Assembly (NCBI GenBank): GCA_019802505.1
Contig: JAFMOC010000083.1
Location: 496,001-560,000 of the forward strand
Origin: Corydoras sp. C115
Taxonomy: Eukaryota; Chordata; Actinopteri; Siluriformes; Callichthyidae
Length of the DNA: 64,000 nucleotides
Reading direction: 5' to 3'
The translations under genes and the position numbers were made by a program. Numbering within the stretch: the first letter of the stretch is position 1; every line of letters begins with the position of its first letter. This document shows positions 1 to 11,410 of the stretch, in pieces. The notes beneath the pieces are model-generated. The model did no database searches. It was not told where the DNA came from and saw only the letters and a program-made list of their open reading frames with translations.

Positions 1-49
1 GTCTGGGGCGCGCTGCGAGGGGGCGGTACCGGAGCCGCCGCCTGAGTGT

Positions 50-1127
50 GTGAGTGTGTTGTGTCCCCCTTCCTCGTATGTGTCGTGTGACCAGTCTGTC
101 GTCCCCATGTCTGACATGTTTGTATCCATGTGTTTGGGCGTTGCGGCGGGGGTTTATGTTTTTTGTGTGCAGGATGGAGAGCCCGAGGGGCCGGCCGAGG
201 TCATGCCAGCGTGCGTGCCCGCCGAGGTCCGCCCAGCGTGCATGCCCACCGAGGTCCGCCCAGCGTGCGTGCCCGCCGAGGTCCACCCAGCGTGCGTGCC
301 CGCCGAGGTCCACCCAGCGTGCGTGCCCGCCGAGGTCCGCCCAGCGTGCGTGCCCGCCGAGGTCCTGTCTGCGTGCGTGCCCGCCGAGGTCCAGCAAGCG
401 CGCGAGCCGCCCATCCCGAGGCCCAGGGGCGTCACGCCGCCCATCCCGAGGCCCAGGGGCGTCACGCCGCCCACCTGGAGGCCCAGGGGTCCGCGCGCCG
501 TCCAGCCCGAAGTCAAGGGGCCGCGCGCTGTCCAGCCCGAAGTCAAGGGGCCGCGCGCCGTCCAGCCTGAAGTCAAGGGGCCGCGCGCCGTCCAGCCCGA
601 AGTCAAGGGTCCGCGCGCCGTCCAGCCCGAAGTCAAGGGGCCGCGCGCCGGCCAGCCCGAAGTCAAGGGTCCGCACGCCGCCCAGCCCGAGCAGCAGGGG
701 CCGCACGCCGCCCAGCCCGAGCAGCAGGGGCCGCACGTGGCCGGACCACGCCGCCCATGGGCGTCCACCGGCGGCATGGCCGGACCACGCCGCCCGTGGG
801 CGTCCACCTGAACCCGCAGCAAGAGGGCGTGGCCCATTCCTCGCCCAACGTAGGCGGCCACCGGACCACGCAACTAGAAGGCGTGGCTCATTCCTCGCCC
901 AACGGGGGCGTCCACCGGACCACGCATTAGGAGGGCGTGGCCCTGTCCTGATCCGCCACGGGCGTCCACCTGACCTCGCAGCCGGAGTGCGTCCGCAGCT
1001 CCGCGTTGGCAGACGGCGCTTTCCACACCGCGCCCGCAGAGGGCGCCCACCCCGACACAGAACTTATGGACGTGTCACACGCCTCCCCCGCAGAGGGCGT
1101 CCACCGGAGGGCGCCTACCTAGCCTGA
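50..1127 (+). other. GC-rich tandem-repeat open reading frames, probably retroelement-derived
   Basis: Two overlapping open frames (50-811 and 54-1127) run through GC-rich tandem repeats. From about 190 to 400 a 27-bp unit recurs about eight times (PAEVRPACV in one frame). From about 410 to 490 there is a 30-bp unit (three copies). From about 490 to 740 a second 30-bp unit recurs about nine times (GPRAVQPEVK in one frame). Because the units are multiples of three, several frames stay open, so openness alone is not evidence of coding. The downstream end looks like an LTR, so this may be the repetitive 3' coding tail of an LTR retroelement. It could equally be a noncoding minisatellite. I recognise no domain. 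Confidence 0.4.
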
Positions 1128-1164
1128 CTCAGGAGGGGCGGACGACCCCTCCCACCCCCCCAGG

Positions 1165-1564
1165 ACTGTTTTTTTTTGGGTTGTCTTGGTCGCGTCCCCT
1201 CGTTACACGACCGTAAGGGCGGGGGTTTGTTTTTGGGTTCTGTGTTTGTGTTCCTGTGTTTGGTTAATTAGCTGTCTCGTGTGGGTATTTTAGTTAATTA
1301 GCTTCGCGGGTTCATTGGGTGGTTTTGTGCACGTGGTGGGACATGTCAAGGTATTTAGTTCCGGGGTTTCATGTCTTCCGTGCGCGTCTTCGTTTTATGT
1401 TGCACTGTCCTTCGTACCTGTGTGTTTGGTGTTTTGAGCACCGTAAATAAATATTCCTAATTCGTACCACCTGTGTGCCTGGCTCCCTTCTGCGCGTTAG
1501 AGCGCCGCGGCTCTGCGCTGTATTTGCGCAGCCGCGTTTGAATCCAGGTGGACCCTGTGTGACA
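1165..1564 (+). mobile_element. Probable LTR end of a Ty3-type retroelement
   Basis: The stretch carries a poly(A) signal (AATAAA within 1446-1452) followed by about 110 bp resembling the R-U5 part of fish Ty3/gypsy LTRs, and ends in TGTGTGACA at 1564. A TG near 1165, just after a purine-rich GGAGGGGCGGA at about 1133, could be the 5' boundary, but this is a guess. The 3' edge abuts an interrupted Tc1 copy exactly, as expected if the retroelement inserted into the Tc1. The other LTR would lie left of the window. Confidence 0.4.
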
Positions 1565-2273
1565 GAACTCTGCCATGCAGGCCATTTTTGCCCAGTCTTT
1601 TTCTGATGGTGGAGGCATGAACGCTGACCTTAACTGAGGCAAGTGAGGCCTGCAGTTCTTTGGACATTTTTGTGGGGTCTTTTGTGACCTCTTGGATGAG
1701 TCTTCGCTGCGCTCTTGGGGTAATTTTGGGCGGCCGGCCACTCCTGGGAAGGTTCACCACTGTTCCATGTCTTCGTCATTTGTGGATAATGGCCCTCACT
1801 GTGGTTCGCTGGATTCCCAAAGCTTTGGAAATGGCTTTATAACCCTTTCCAGACTGATAGATCTCAATTACTTTATTTCTCATTTGTTCCTGAATTTCTT
1901 TGGATCTCGGCATGATGTGTAGCTTTTAAGGATCTTTTGGTGGAATTTACTGTGTCAGGCAGCTCCGATTTAAGTGATGTCTTGATTGAGAACAGGTGTG
2001 GCAATAATCAGGCCTGGGTGCGGCTAGAGAAATTGAACTCTTAAAGTATGTTTTAACAAGGGGGCAATCACTTTTTCACACAGGGCCATGATGGTTTGGA
2101 TTTTTTTTTCTCCTTTAATAATAAACATCTTCATTTACAAATTGCATTTTGTGTTTACTTCTGTTGTCCTTGACTTATTTAAATTGGTTTGATGTTCTGA
2201 AACACTTAAGTGTGACAAACATGCAAAAAAACAGGAAATGATGAAGGGGGCAAACACTTTTTCACACCACTGT
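1565..2273 (-). pseudogene. Broken Tc1-like transposon (5' part)
   Basis: Minus-strand copy of the same Tc1 family as the complete element at 32729-34348. The terminal inverted repeat lies at 2273-2060, the transposase start codon at 1914-1912, and the match continues through the paired DNA-binding region until 1565, about residue 115, where it stops abruptly. A tryptophan codon has become a stop (TCA on the + strand, 1776-1778), so the frame is closed as well as incomplete. The catalytic domain is absent from the window and may lie left of position 1, beyond the LTR-like sequence. Confidence 0.85.
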
Positions 2274-2797
2274 AGAAAGCAAACAATCACCAGATTTAAA
2301 CCAATAGAAATATTTATAGGTGATATGTTTTTACATAGCAGAAATTCGGAATGTAAATGCATAGCATATGTACTATTCTGTAGCAAGATCAAAGAAATTA
2401 GAATATTATAGGTTAGTGAGTCTAAAACAAAGATGGTGACAGGCCAAGCAAGCATGGCTGACCTAGTAAGATTTTCAATTCAGTGATGGGCTACTTACAT
2501 TGTGCTCAGTAGTTTTTGTACATGTCACTATTATATTCTTTAGTTCATCAACCAGGGAATAAAATTCTATACATTCTCTCTGTGCATAATCAATTGTTTT
2601 CACTCTGCTAAATGACTATTTAATAGTCATTTAATATTTTTTAATAATTTTATTTTTGCCTTAATTACAGATTAAAAACATGATGCATTTATTGGAATTA
2701 AATGGAAATTGACGTCATAGGGGTAAACATAACTGAATTAATAAAACAGTAGATATCAACACCATGGTAATAAAGACAAAACAGACAAACAGGTCCA

Positions 2798-3750
2798 AGT
2801 TCAAGTTCAAGTTTTTTTTATATAGCGCTTTTTACAACAGTACATTGTCACGAAGCAGCTTGAATGAATTAAAATGAAAACAGAATGAAAAGCCTTTAAA
2901 CCCCCAAAGAGCAACACAGACAGTGGCAAGAAAAAACTCTCTGTTATGTTGTTATTTAAGGAGGAAAACTTGGGAGAACCAAGACTCAGTGGGGGACTCA
3001 TCCTCCTTGACTGGTCAGGCAGCAACAACAGTGTAGGACAGCCATGTACAGATATTTAACAAATGGAAAAACTCTTAACAGCTGGAAAACTATATGTGAG
3101 TCCATTAATGGGGTCCTGCAGGACTACCAGTCCAATTAATATTCAGGTTCCATCCAGTATTTGTCGGTAGAGCCATGGATGAAGATCTTACTACACCTCC
3201 ACCGCCGGTCACACCTCAAAAGAAACAGACAAGGAAGGCAGTTAGAGCTAATAATAAAGCACAGCATTTAATTAATAAGTAATTTATTGACACAGTGCAG
3301 CATGTGACTTTGGCATCACTTACTAGAGCAGCATAACTTAAAGAGGCATATACTGCAGACTCTACATAGTTGAGATGGCTCCCCGGAACAGCATCATTTC
3401 AGCTCCACCCCCCCCCCCCCCCCCATTAATGATGAGGTTGGTGAAGAGGTGAAACCCCAGCTCCCACTGATTGCAGATTACCACCCCAACACAGCCAAGC
3501 CTGAGAGCTACATCTTTATCTACAGGGGATTAAATAAATGTGTTTTTAATTTATTAACAGATTTTATAGATTAATAGTGATTCAGAATCACGAACAGTAA
3601 CTGGAAGGCTATTACAAAGTTGAGGAGCCTTGTGGGAGAACGCTCTTTCACCAGCAGTAATTTTATTTATTCTAGGAGCTAAGAGTAAACCAGCACCTTG
3701 AGATCTGAGCTCACGTGTTGGTTTATACAATTGAATCAGCTCATTTAGAC
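2798..3750 (-). mobile_element. L2-type LINE, 3' part (end of RT ORF plus 3' UTR)
   Basis: Read on the minus strand, this is the continuation of the LINE piece at 5712-5086, separated only by the LTR element at 3751-5085. The end of the ORF (about 3750-3540) reads LNELIQLYKPTRELRSQ, the usual end of L2-clade reverse transcriptase ORFs. The 3' UTR follows and ends with the hallmark region (GACAATGTACTGTTGTAAAAAGCGCTATA, split here by my reading around 2820-2850) and a short TTGAACT repeat tail near 2800. A run of C (3412-3424) lies in the UTR. A 3'-end fragment of the same LINE family recurs at 27304-27610. Confidence 0.8.
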
Positions 3751-5085
3751 TGTTAACGGTCGTCCGTTCTTCCCCGGAAGGAGGGCGGCTAACGCGGAGA
3801 TATAGCTGCGTTCAGCCGCTCGCGCCTAGTGAGCGCTCCCGGGTACCGACCACGCGGGGAATAATGCGTGCGTCGGCCCACGGCGAACGCTCCCACGGTA
3901 TACGACCCACGCGGAGAAGGTGCGCAGCGCCGTACCGTGGTTGTACGCGGAAGGAGAGTCCAAGACACCGGGATAAAATCCAAAAGGTTTAATTTAATAA
4001 AAATTGGTGACGGGACACCAACAAAAATGGGGAACAAACAGAACAACATAACATCGGGTGTAGAAACCACAAAATAAAGACGTGCGACAACTAACGGGGA
4101 AACTAAGAATAAATACAAAAGGAACTAAACACGTGAACAAAACAAACCAATCACCCAACAGAAACAATTAAGGACACAAACGAGGGACAGGTGCCACAGG
4201 CACCTGTGACATACCCCCACCCCAAGGGTCGCGCTAAAAGGGAAAGCGGCCCTAAAACAAAAGAAAATAATAATAATAAACAGTACACACAAAAAACAAA
4301 AAACGGGGGGAGGTAAAAGTCCCTCTGGTGGTGAGGCATGCTGTGTGCCCCCTGCTGACGGCGTGAAGCACGACCTCTCGCTGCGGGGGCGCAAATCGGC
4401 GCCCTCTAGCTGCGAGACGGGGATGGCTCCTCTGGTGTCCGGAGTCTGTGGCTGGCGGACCCTGGTGCTCGGAGAAAGCGATGGAGCGGTCCCTGGCGCC
4501 CAGACTCGACCATCGGCGGTCCCCGGTGCTCTGCCTCGTCAGCGGCGCAGCCTCTGGTCCTCCGGCTCAGCGGTGGGTGACCCCTGGTGTCCGGAACTCT
4601 CCAGATAGTTTGGCACGTCTTTCTGTTAACGGTCGTCCGTTCTTCCCCGGAAGGAGGGCGGCTAACGCGGAGATATAGCTGCGCTCAGCCGCTCGCGCCT
4701 AGTGAGCGCTCCCCGGGTACCGACCACGCGGGGAATAATGCGTGCGTCGGCCCACGGCGAACGCTCCCACGGTATACGACCCACGCGGAGAAGGTGCGCA
4801 GCGCCGTACCGTGGTTGTACGCGGAAGGAGAGTCCAAGACACCGGGATAAAATCCAAAAGGTTTAATTTAATAAAAATTGGTGACGGGACACCAACGAAA
4901 ATGGGGAACAAACAGAACAACATAACATCGGGTGTAGAAACCACAAAATAAAGACGTGCGACAACTAACGGGGAAACTAAGAATAAATACAAAAGGCACT
5001 AAACACGTGAACAAAACAAACCAATCACCCAACAGAAACAATTAAGGACACAAACGAGGGACAGGTGCCACAGGCACCTGTGACA
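3751..5085 (-). mobile_element. Compact non-autonomous LTR element with 5-bp TSD
   Basis: Two nearly identical direct repeats of about 461 bp (3751-4211 and 4624-5085) start with TGTTAACGG and end with CACCTGTGACA on the + strand. They flank only about 412 bp of internal sequence. The target duplication TAGAC lies on both sides (3746-3750 and 5086-5090). A purine-rich tract on the minus strand (GGGGTGGGGGTA) abuts the left repeat, so the element reads on the minus strand. The internal part has no reverse transcriptase or protease, and only short open stretches that could be a remnant gag leader. The LTRs differ by a handful of bases, so insertion is fairly recent. It is either a TRIM-like element or a deletion derivative of a Ty3-type element. 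Confidence 0.85.
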
Positions 5086-5712
5086 TAGACACTGTGGAGC
5101 CTGATTATGTAGAATTTTATATGTTATCAATGAAATTTTGTACTCAATACGAAACTTAACTGGTAGCCAGTGCAAGTTTGATAACACAGGACTGACATGA
5201 TCACACTTTCTGGTTTTAGTTAAAATTCTAGCTGCAGCATTTTGCACAAGTAATTTATGTAATGATTTATTAGAACATCCTGTCAGAAGTAAATTACAAT
5301 AATCTAACTTTGAGGTAATAAAAGCATGAATTAGTTTTTCTGCATCTTGGAGGGAGAGGATATTTCGTAGCTTCGAAATGTTACGAAGGTGAAAAAATGC
5401 AAAAAAATATGGCTAATGTGTTTTGTAAAGGAGAGATCTGAATCAATAGTGACACCGAGATTATTTACAGATGAAATGGGTCTAATTAAAGAGTTATCAA
5501 GGTTTAACATAGTGTTAGAAGCTTTGTTAATTTTGTTCTTGGGTCCAAATATTAGAAACTCTGTTTTATCAGAAGTTTTTGACATCCATATTTTAATATC
5601 TTGGATGCAGATCTCGAGCTTACTGACTGAACGAGCATCATTAGATTTAGCTGAAATGTATAACTGTGTATCATCTGCATTAGAGTGGAAACTGATTCCA
5701 TTTTACGAATAA
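5086..5712 (-). pseudogene. L2-type LINE, reverse transcriptase C-terminal region
   Basis: Minus-strand conceptual translation gives recognisable L2-clade reverse transcriptase blocks in order: DTQLYIS-like segment near 5680, a block starting MSKTSDKTEFLIFGPKN (5585), NLGVTIDSDLSFTKHIS, LDYCNLLLTGCS near 5310, and QNAAARILTK...VLSNLHWLPV near 5240-5160. Frames shift between blocks, so the copy is dead. It is 5'-truncated near 5712 and was split by the LTR element that inserted at TAGAC (5086-5090). Confidence 0.85.
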
Positions 5713-7850
5713 TTGGTGAAGACACAAGTCAGAGATCAGTGATCATTAACTTTGTTTCACTTGTCATAAACACTGCAAAACATTTCCAATAAAAATAATA
5801 AAAAGGTAGCAAAAAGGATAATAATAGTAACAATAAAATACACTGTTTTATTGTTTATTGTTTTATTGTCTTTTTTCTTGTTTGATAAGTGATTCAAGGG
5901 TTCATGACATTGAATGTCAAATTTGGTAATTACTGATCGCTGTTTCTGGATTTTAGTCTTAAGTATTTTGCATAAAATAGCAAAAATTAAAAAAAAATAA
6001 ATTAAAAAAAACATGCGTTATCTGATACTTAAGGCCTTAGCTTAGGGTTACGACTACTTCCAGGAAATAAACATTTGAATTTTGTGCTATCCAGAAATGT
6101 TATGTTTTAGATATTTGTATGTAACCATTGCAAGTCGTCCTGGATAAGATGTAGCAAATCAGGCACAAACCGCAATATTACCGCTACTGTTTTATAGATG
6201 GGATACATTTTTAATGCTGGAATGCTCTGTTTGTCTTTGTCTAAACATAACGTCTCTCAGTTAAGCCAAACAGATCTATTTTGGATTCATCTGTATACAG
6301 ATCAACCTTCTGGCTTGTCCATGTAAACAAAAAAATAACATATGCTCTGCAAATTTAAGTACAATGATTAATTAAATGTTTGAATTAATGAATAGGATTT
6401 TAGTCTGCTTTTAAAGATTGGCAATGTTTCAGAACTCCAGTGCAATAACAGGACGCCAGAAGCCTTGTAAATAAACGCCCTCCCCACAGGTCATTTTTGG
6501 AAATTTGAGATTGTTGGGTTACACAGCTTAATGAGTTAACTCAGATACTTTTAATGCAAAACCTCACCAGGAACTAAGATAGCATAATCTAATGTAGGAC
6601 TAATAAAACAAAAGATATATGGTTATGATCAGAGGACATTGACTAATAATTAACTACTTTTTTTAATGCCTAAGTGCTTATGATAAGACCAAAATCATGG
6701 CTGATAAAATATAAATATATTTTAGCTTGAAGATGGTGAGTCAGATTTTATAAAATTTCAGAAATAGAAGGTTTGATATTAAAATATAGTTAGTATTATT
6801 CAATTCACCTTGCTTTTAACTTCAGCTTTTTAAGTAATTCAATGACAAGCACACTATTACAAGTGCATTCCGGATCAAATTACATAAGACAGAAAACCAC
6901 AAGAGACGAATAAACCTTTAATGAGTTTAATTAAATTAAATGAATAATAAAAGCAATAAAATATATTAAGGCATGTGGCTTTCCTACATACCACACAAAG
7001 CATTAAACAATAGATCAGATGTACACATGACCACTAAAAGCCAAATCCAAGGCCCTTAAAGCTTTCTTGTTTTACTGCACATATGCATACAAAATCCCAA
7101 TGTATATTCTAAGAAAAATCTAAAATATTTTTTTAATTGCAGTGGTCTGGCATTAAGAATTTAAATAAAAGCAGATGTAAGACATTATATGGTGGAACTA
7201 TACAAATGAGTGTTCATGTCCTTTGTATAAATAAATTATTTCTCTTATTACCTTCCTATATTTTGATTCCTTATTTAATTTCACTCTTAACTAATTTTAT
7301 GTACATGATTACAGCCAGGCTAGCTAGACAGAATGCACAAGAGATTAATGTTTCAACCAAATTACTAATAGCCATGCAATTAGATAATAGCTTTGAATCA
7401 GCAAACTTTTACTGACCCTTTTATAAATTATCCTGAGCAGGCTTTTTTCTCTCATTTTGCCTTTCTTTGACAGTGGTATGCAGTTTCTCTCTCTCCCTCC
7501 TTCATTTGCTCACTCACTCTCATTGCATGGCTTAAAGACGTATTGCTGCTAGTGCTGATTTAGCGGGAACCAGTGCATTAAGGTAGATGAGTCCTGGCAC
7601 CAGCACCAAATCAGACTTTTAGCCTTTTTCCTACCACAGCTGGAAAATAAAAAGGTACATTGCCCTTCATTATTATTTATTTTTATGGTCTTCTCACAGT
7701 ATTAATAAAATAGTCATTTTAGTGATTCAAAGAATTATATAGCCTATATGAATGTGGGGTGTTTGGATTATAGGAGTGTCATTATTATGACACAGTTCTT
7801 ACTAATGGTGTACCAAAGTACAAAAATAAATCTAAAATTAAATATGGGTT
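5713..7850. other. AT-rich intergenic sequence, no gene seen
   Basis: About 2.1 kb of AT-rich DNA with scattered stop codons in all frames and no convincing splice-site pairs, repeat boundaries or RNA structures. The longest open stretches are A/T-run artefacts. Confidence 0.5.
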
Positions 7851-7986
7851 TAAGGTGAATCGGCTGCTGTAAATGTAGGAAGGGCATCCAGCTTAAAACA
7901 CTGGGCCAAGACAAAAATGCGAGTTTATCGCTGTGATGACCCCTGAATAATAAAGGGTAAAACTCCAAAAGAAGAAGAAGAAGCAG
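7851..7986 (+). repeat. Short retroposon 3' tail with (GAA)n
   Basis: The sequence GAAGGGCATCCAGC, then a CGCTGTGATGACCCCTGAA block, ending in a GAAGAAGAAGAAG run, matches the 3' end of a common fish RTE-type retroposon as I remember it. Only the 3' end is present. Family assignment is from memory. Confidence 0.55.
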
Positions 7987-8022
7987 CACTCGTGTTTAAA
8001 AGCTAGTGGAATACTTTACTTT

Positions 8023-8433
8023 CATCCATCCATACATTATCTTCCACTTAATCCTCTACTAGGGTCACAAGGGGGTTCCCTTCCAGGGCATGGGGGTTCC
8101 CCATGGGCATAGGTCCAAGGGGGTTCCCCATGCCCAGGGCATGGGCCACAAGGGGGTTCCCCATGCCCTTCCAGGGGAGAATGTTTCAGGAGCTGGGTAA
8201 ATACACCCAGGACAGGGTCCCAATCTATCACTGGGCACACTCACTATCTCACACTGACACACACACTCTATATGGGGCAATTTGTAGCATTCGATTTTAT
8301 CTTAATCCGTGTATTTGGACTGTGGGAGGAAACCACCAAACACAGAGAAGGCATTGAACCTCCACCCATATTTGGATCCGAACCAGTAATCCTTAGCGCT
8401 GAGTGGCAAACGTACTAACCACTAAGCCGTCCT
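8023..8433 (-). mobile_element. tRNA-derived SINE copy (family S1) with internal minisatellite
   Basis: Minus-oriented member of the dominant SINE family. The target duplication TACTTTACTTT flanks it (8012-8022 and 8434-8444). Between about 8060 and 8180 the AAGGGGGTTCCCCATGCCC segment is expanded into an irregular tandem array, which is not present in the other copies. Confidence 0.85.
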
Positions 8434-8444
8434 TACTTTACTTT

Positions 8445-8766
8445 GTGCCCAGCGATAGATTGGTGGATGTATCTGCCCAGCGCCTGAAGCGTTCTCCCCT
8501 GGATGGACCCTAGTAGAGGATAAAGCGGAATTTAATGGATGGCTTTGTGACCCTAGTAGAGGATAAAGCAGAAGATAATGGATGGATGGACACACTCCAT
8601 ATGGGGCAATTTGTAGAATTCAATTCATCTGCATCCATGTTTTTGGACTGTGGGAGGAAACCGGTGAACCCGGACGAAACCCACCAAACACAGGGAGAAC
8701 ATGGAACCTCCACCCAGAATGAGATTCGAACCAGGAATCCCAGTGGCAAACGTACTAAGCCGCCCT
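8445..8766. mobile_element. Fold-back pair of partial S1 SINEs
   Basis: A + oriented SINE tail (8445-8580, with the region from CCCAGCGATAGATTGG to the GATGGATGG repeat partly duplicated) is followed at once by a minus-oriented piece (about 8588-8766) with the SINE body and head. A third copy of the target sequence TACTTTACTT follows at 8767-8776. Confidence 0.7.
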
Positions 8767-8835
8767 TACTTTACTTCTAATGGCTAATAAAAAAAGTCAC
8801 ATTTTAAAAAAAAAAACTGTTGACAATTAGTCAGT

Positions 8836-9239
8836 GGGCGGCACGGTGGCTTAGTGGTTAGCACGTTCGCCTCTCAGTGCTAGGGATTCCCGGTTCGAAT
8901 CCCCATCTGGGTGGAGTTTCCATGTTCTCCCCGTGTCCGCGTGGGTTTCCTCCGGGTTCTCCGGTTTCCTCCCACAGTCCAAAAACATGGATCAAGTTAA
9001 TTGAGTTCTCTAAATTGCCCCATATAGAGTGTGTCTGTGTGATGGATTGGCTCCCTGTCCTGGGAGTATCTGCCCAGCGCCCGAAACGTTCTCCCCTGGA
9101 TGGGCATGGGGAACCCAGCGATGGATTGGCTCCCTGTCCTGGGAGTATCTGCCCAGCGCCCGAAACGTTCTCCCCTGGATGGGCATGGGGAACCCCACCG
9201 CGACCCTGGTAGAGGATAAAGCGGGAGATAATGAATGAA
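8836..9239 (+). mobile_element. S1 SINE copy with internal 79-bp duplication
   Basis: Full-length copy. The head GGGCGGCACGGTGGCTTAG (Pol III A-box-like) is followed by GGTTCGAATCC (B box), the conserved TTTCCTCCCACAGTCCAAAA body and a GAATGAAT tail. The perfect target duplication TTAGTCAGT lies at 8827-8835 and 9240-9248. A 79-bp segment (9041-9119) is repeated in tandem at 9120-9198. Confidence 0.92.
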
Positions 9240-9489
9240 TTAGTCAGTTCATTTTAATTGGCCTTACAAATCATGACTGGACAGTACTAGGGGTTTATAA
9301 ACGTAGTCAAATGTAGTTTCGGTACATTTTATTAACCCCCAAATTTAAATGTCACAACCCCGTTCTAAACGAATGTGTTTGAAACGAACATTCGTAGTTG
9401 ATCTCTTGTTATGCTTCACTCTTCGCATTTTGCAGAATCTTGTTTTATTGACAGTTGGCTGTTGCTCTCGCGAGATTTTAGCCGCGCTC

Positions 9490-9805
9490 CCTCTCTCGTT
9501 TATTTATATTAGTAGTCTCCCCCTATCGACGCAGCAGTGCAGTGCGGCTCGGGTCCAGTCTGCTGGAAGTGTCTTGCGTCGCTGGGGCGAGGAAGTCGTT
9601 TGGTCGTGACAGACCGAGGCAGCAGTTTTCTCCCCGTCTTTTTAGAGTTCGCGCTGTCAAGCACGAGTCTATCGGCTCGAATCAGCACGCCAGTCGTTCC
9701 GCCACTCTCTCCGCTCAAGGACAGGGCGAGGGAGGCGGGGAGCCGCGAGCAGAGCCCGAGCGCCCAGCGACCCAGATCAAGCCGCCTTGTCGCCACGACT
9801 CGCAG
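9490..9805 (+). promoter_or_regulatory. ache: Probable ache promoter and noncoding first exon
   Basis: A CpG-rich island in an AT-rich neighbourhood. A TATA-like TTTATTTATATT lies at about 9498-9509 and could set a start near 9535. The GC-rich sequence runs to CGACTCGCAG at 9805, followed by the donor GTACAT. The next good acceptor on the + strand is TTTTTTTTTGCAG at about 14794, 57 bases before the ache start codon. Several short frames are open here on both strands, as is usual in GC-rich DNA; none looks like a protein. The link to ache is inferred from order and splice sites. Confidence 0.55.
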
Positions 9806-10784
9806 GTACATTTCATTCACTTCATTCATTTTGCAATGCTCTTCCATCGCGTTTACAAGTTGGGGGATTCGAGTGGAAAGTAACCGCTGGCAGCGACATG
9901 ACACTACCGATGGAAGCGAGTGCAGAACGGACTGTGCGCGTGCGCGCAGCGCGCGGTTTGTTGCGTGTGTTACAATTGTAAGTTTAATTGCTCCTATAAT
10001 AACCAACGCTGTGTCAAATTATCAGTAATATCTTTTGCAAGATGCCTTTTGAGCCCTGAGTGATTTTACTTAAGTCGTAATAGTACCAGTAAGGAGTGCG
10101 AACTAATAATAATAATAATATTAATAATAATAATAATAATAATAATAAAGATAGTTGTAGTAATAAAATTAATAATGTGCAAGGAATCATATTAAAAGTA
10201 GTATTACTTTGTACCAAATATTAAATGATTAAAACAAAATAATGTTGTCAGTAGAATATATTTATCAGCATATAATTATGAAGCATGAAAAATAAATGGC
10301 ATCGTCTGTAACATGTTTCTAAAATTTAATATCCTCGCACTTTATTATCTTCTCTTGCATGGCCCTAATTCTATGCAGTTGCTTGTTTAAGGTAAACAAT
10401 CTATAGGCCTGAAAAAGGTAATCATGTTAAAACCTACACGTTTTAAGTAATCCTCTGTGGAGCACTGTGTAGGCTGAAGTGCAGCATTGTTAGCAGTAGT
10501 TATGTATGTTAATAGTGCACTAATTTGTAATACCCTGCACCCTAAGTACATGTGTGCTTTTTCACTATTATTATATTTAGCACTTTTATTGTTTTGTTTA
10601 GAAGTCAGATTACTAAACTGTTGATGCACAGATAAAGCCAGTATCTAATTTTGGCCAGGAGAAAGAAAAGGCACTGCAAAATCAAGGCACAAGTATAGTG
10701 ATTGATGTGCATGTGCTTTGTGATTTCATTATGTGTGATGGGGTGGCTGAAAGTAAAGATACTGCAGAGAGAGACAGAGAGGCA

Positions 10785-10787
10785 GAG

Positions 10788-10834
<47 letters not shown>
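10785..10834. repeat. (GA)n microsatellite
   Basis: About 25 uninterrupted GA dinucleotides in ache intron 1. Confidence 0.95.
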
Positions 10835-10838
<4 letters not shown>

Positions 10839-10956
10839 AAAAGAGAGATTCAAAAATACAGTAGGTGTGTGAAAATCCTAGTGCATGCACACTATGAGCT
10901 TATTACTCCAATCATCTGTCTTTATTCAGAAAGTATTTTATGGTCATCATCTTGAG

Positions 10957-10960
<4 letters not shown>

Positions 10961-11020
<60 letters not shown>
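10961..11020. repeat. (TA)n microsatellite
   Basis: About 30 TA dinucleotides in ache intron 1. Confidence 0.95.
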
Positions 11021-11023
<3 letters not shown>

Positions 11024-11410
11024 CACATCCCAACTTGTAAACTTGGCCTCTCACAAAGGCAAAAACCTGACAGGGATTGAACTCTCATAGCCCTATGCCT
11101 CAATATTAACACCACATATTAATGCCACTTTTTTCCTAATATGTATGCAATTATTGATTATGGCGATGAAAGTGATGGTTTTTCAAAAGAGTATTTGCTT
11201 ACTGGCCATGTTTTTGGTTGGATGAAAGTTTAGTTATTAACTCAACTGTGACATTTTCAGTGTGAAAGTTCATACCATACTATAGTCTGTCATTGTGTTA
11301 TACCAGGAGGGTGTTGGTTTTGGAAAATAGTTATTGTTTATGGGAAATAAAATTATCCTGTGGTGCTGAGTTCCTATTGGTTTACGTATCAAAATTGTTC
11401 AGGTCAAGTT

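Noticed and set aside
8836..8910. Free-standing tRNA gene
   Set aside because: The A- and B-box words belong to the head of the S1 SINE, which recurs in all copies and does not fold into a full tRNA.
9537..10028. Overlapping 163- to 165-codon frames on both strands
   Set aside because: They lie in the GC-rich ache promoter/first exon. Open frames on both strands over the same bases are a composition effect, and the splice donor at 9806 cuts through them.
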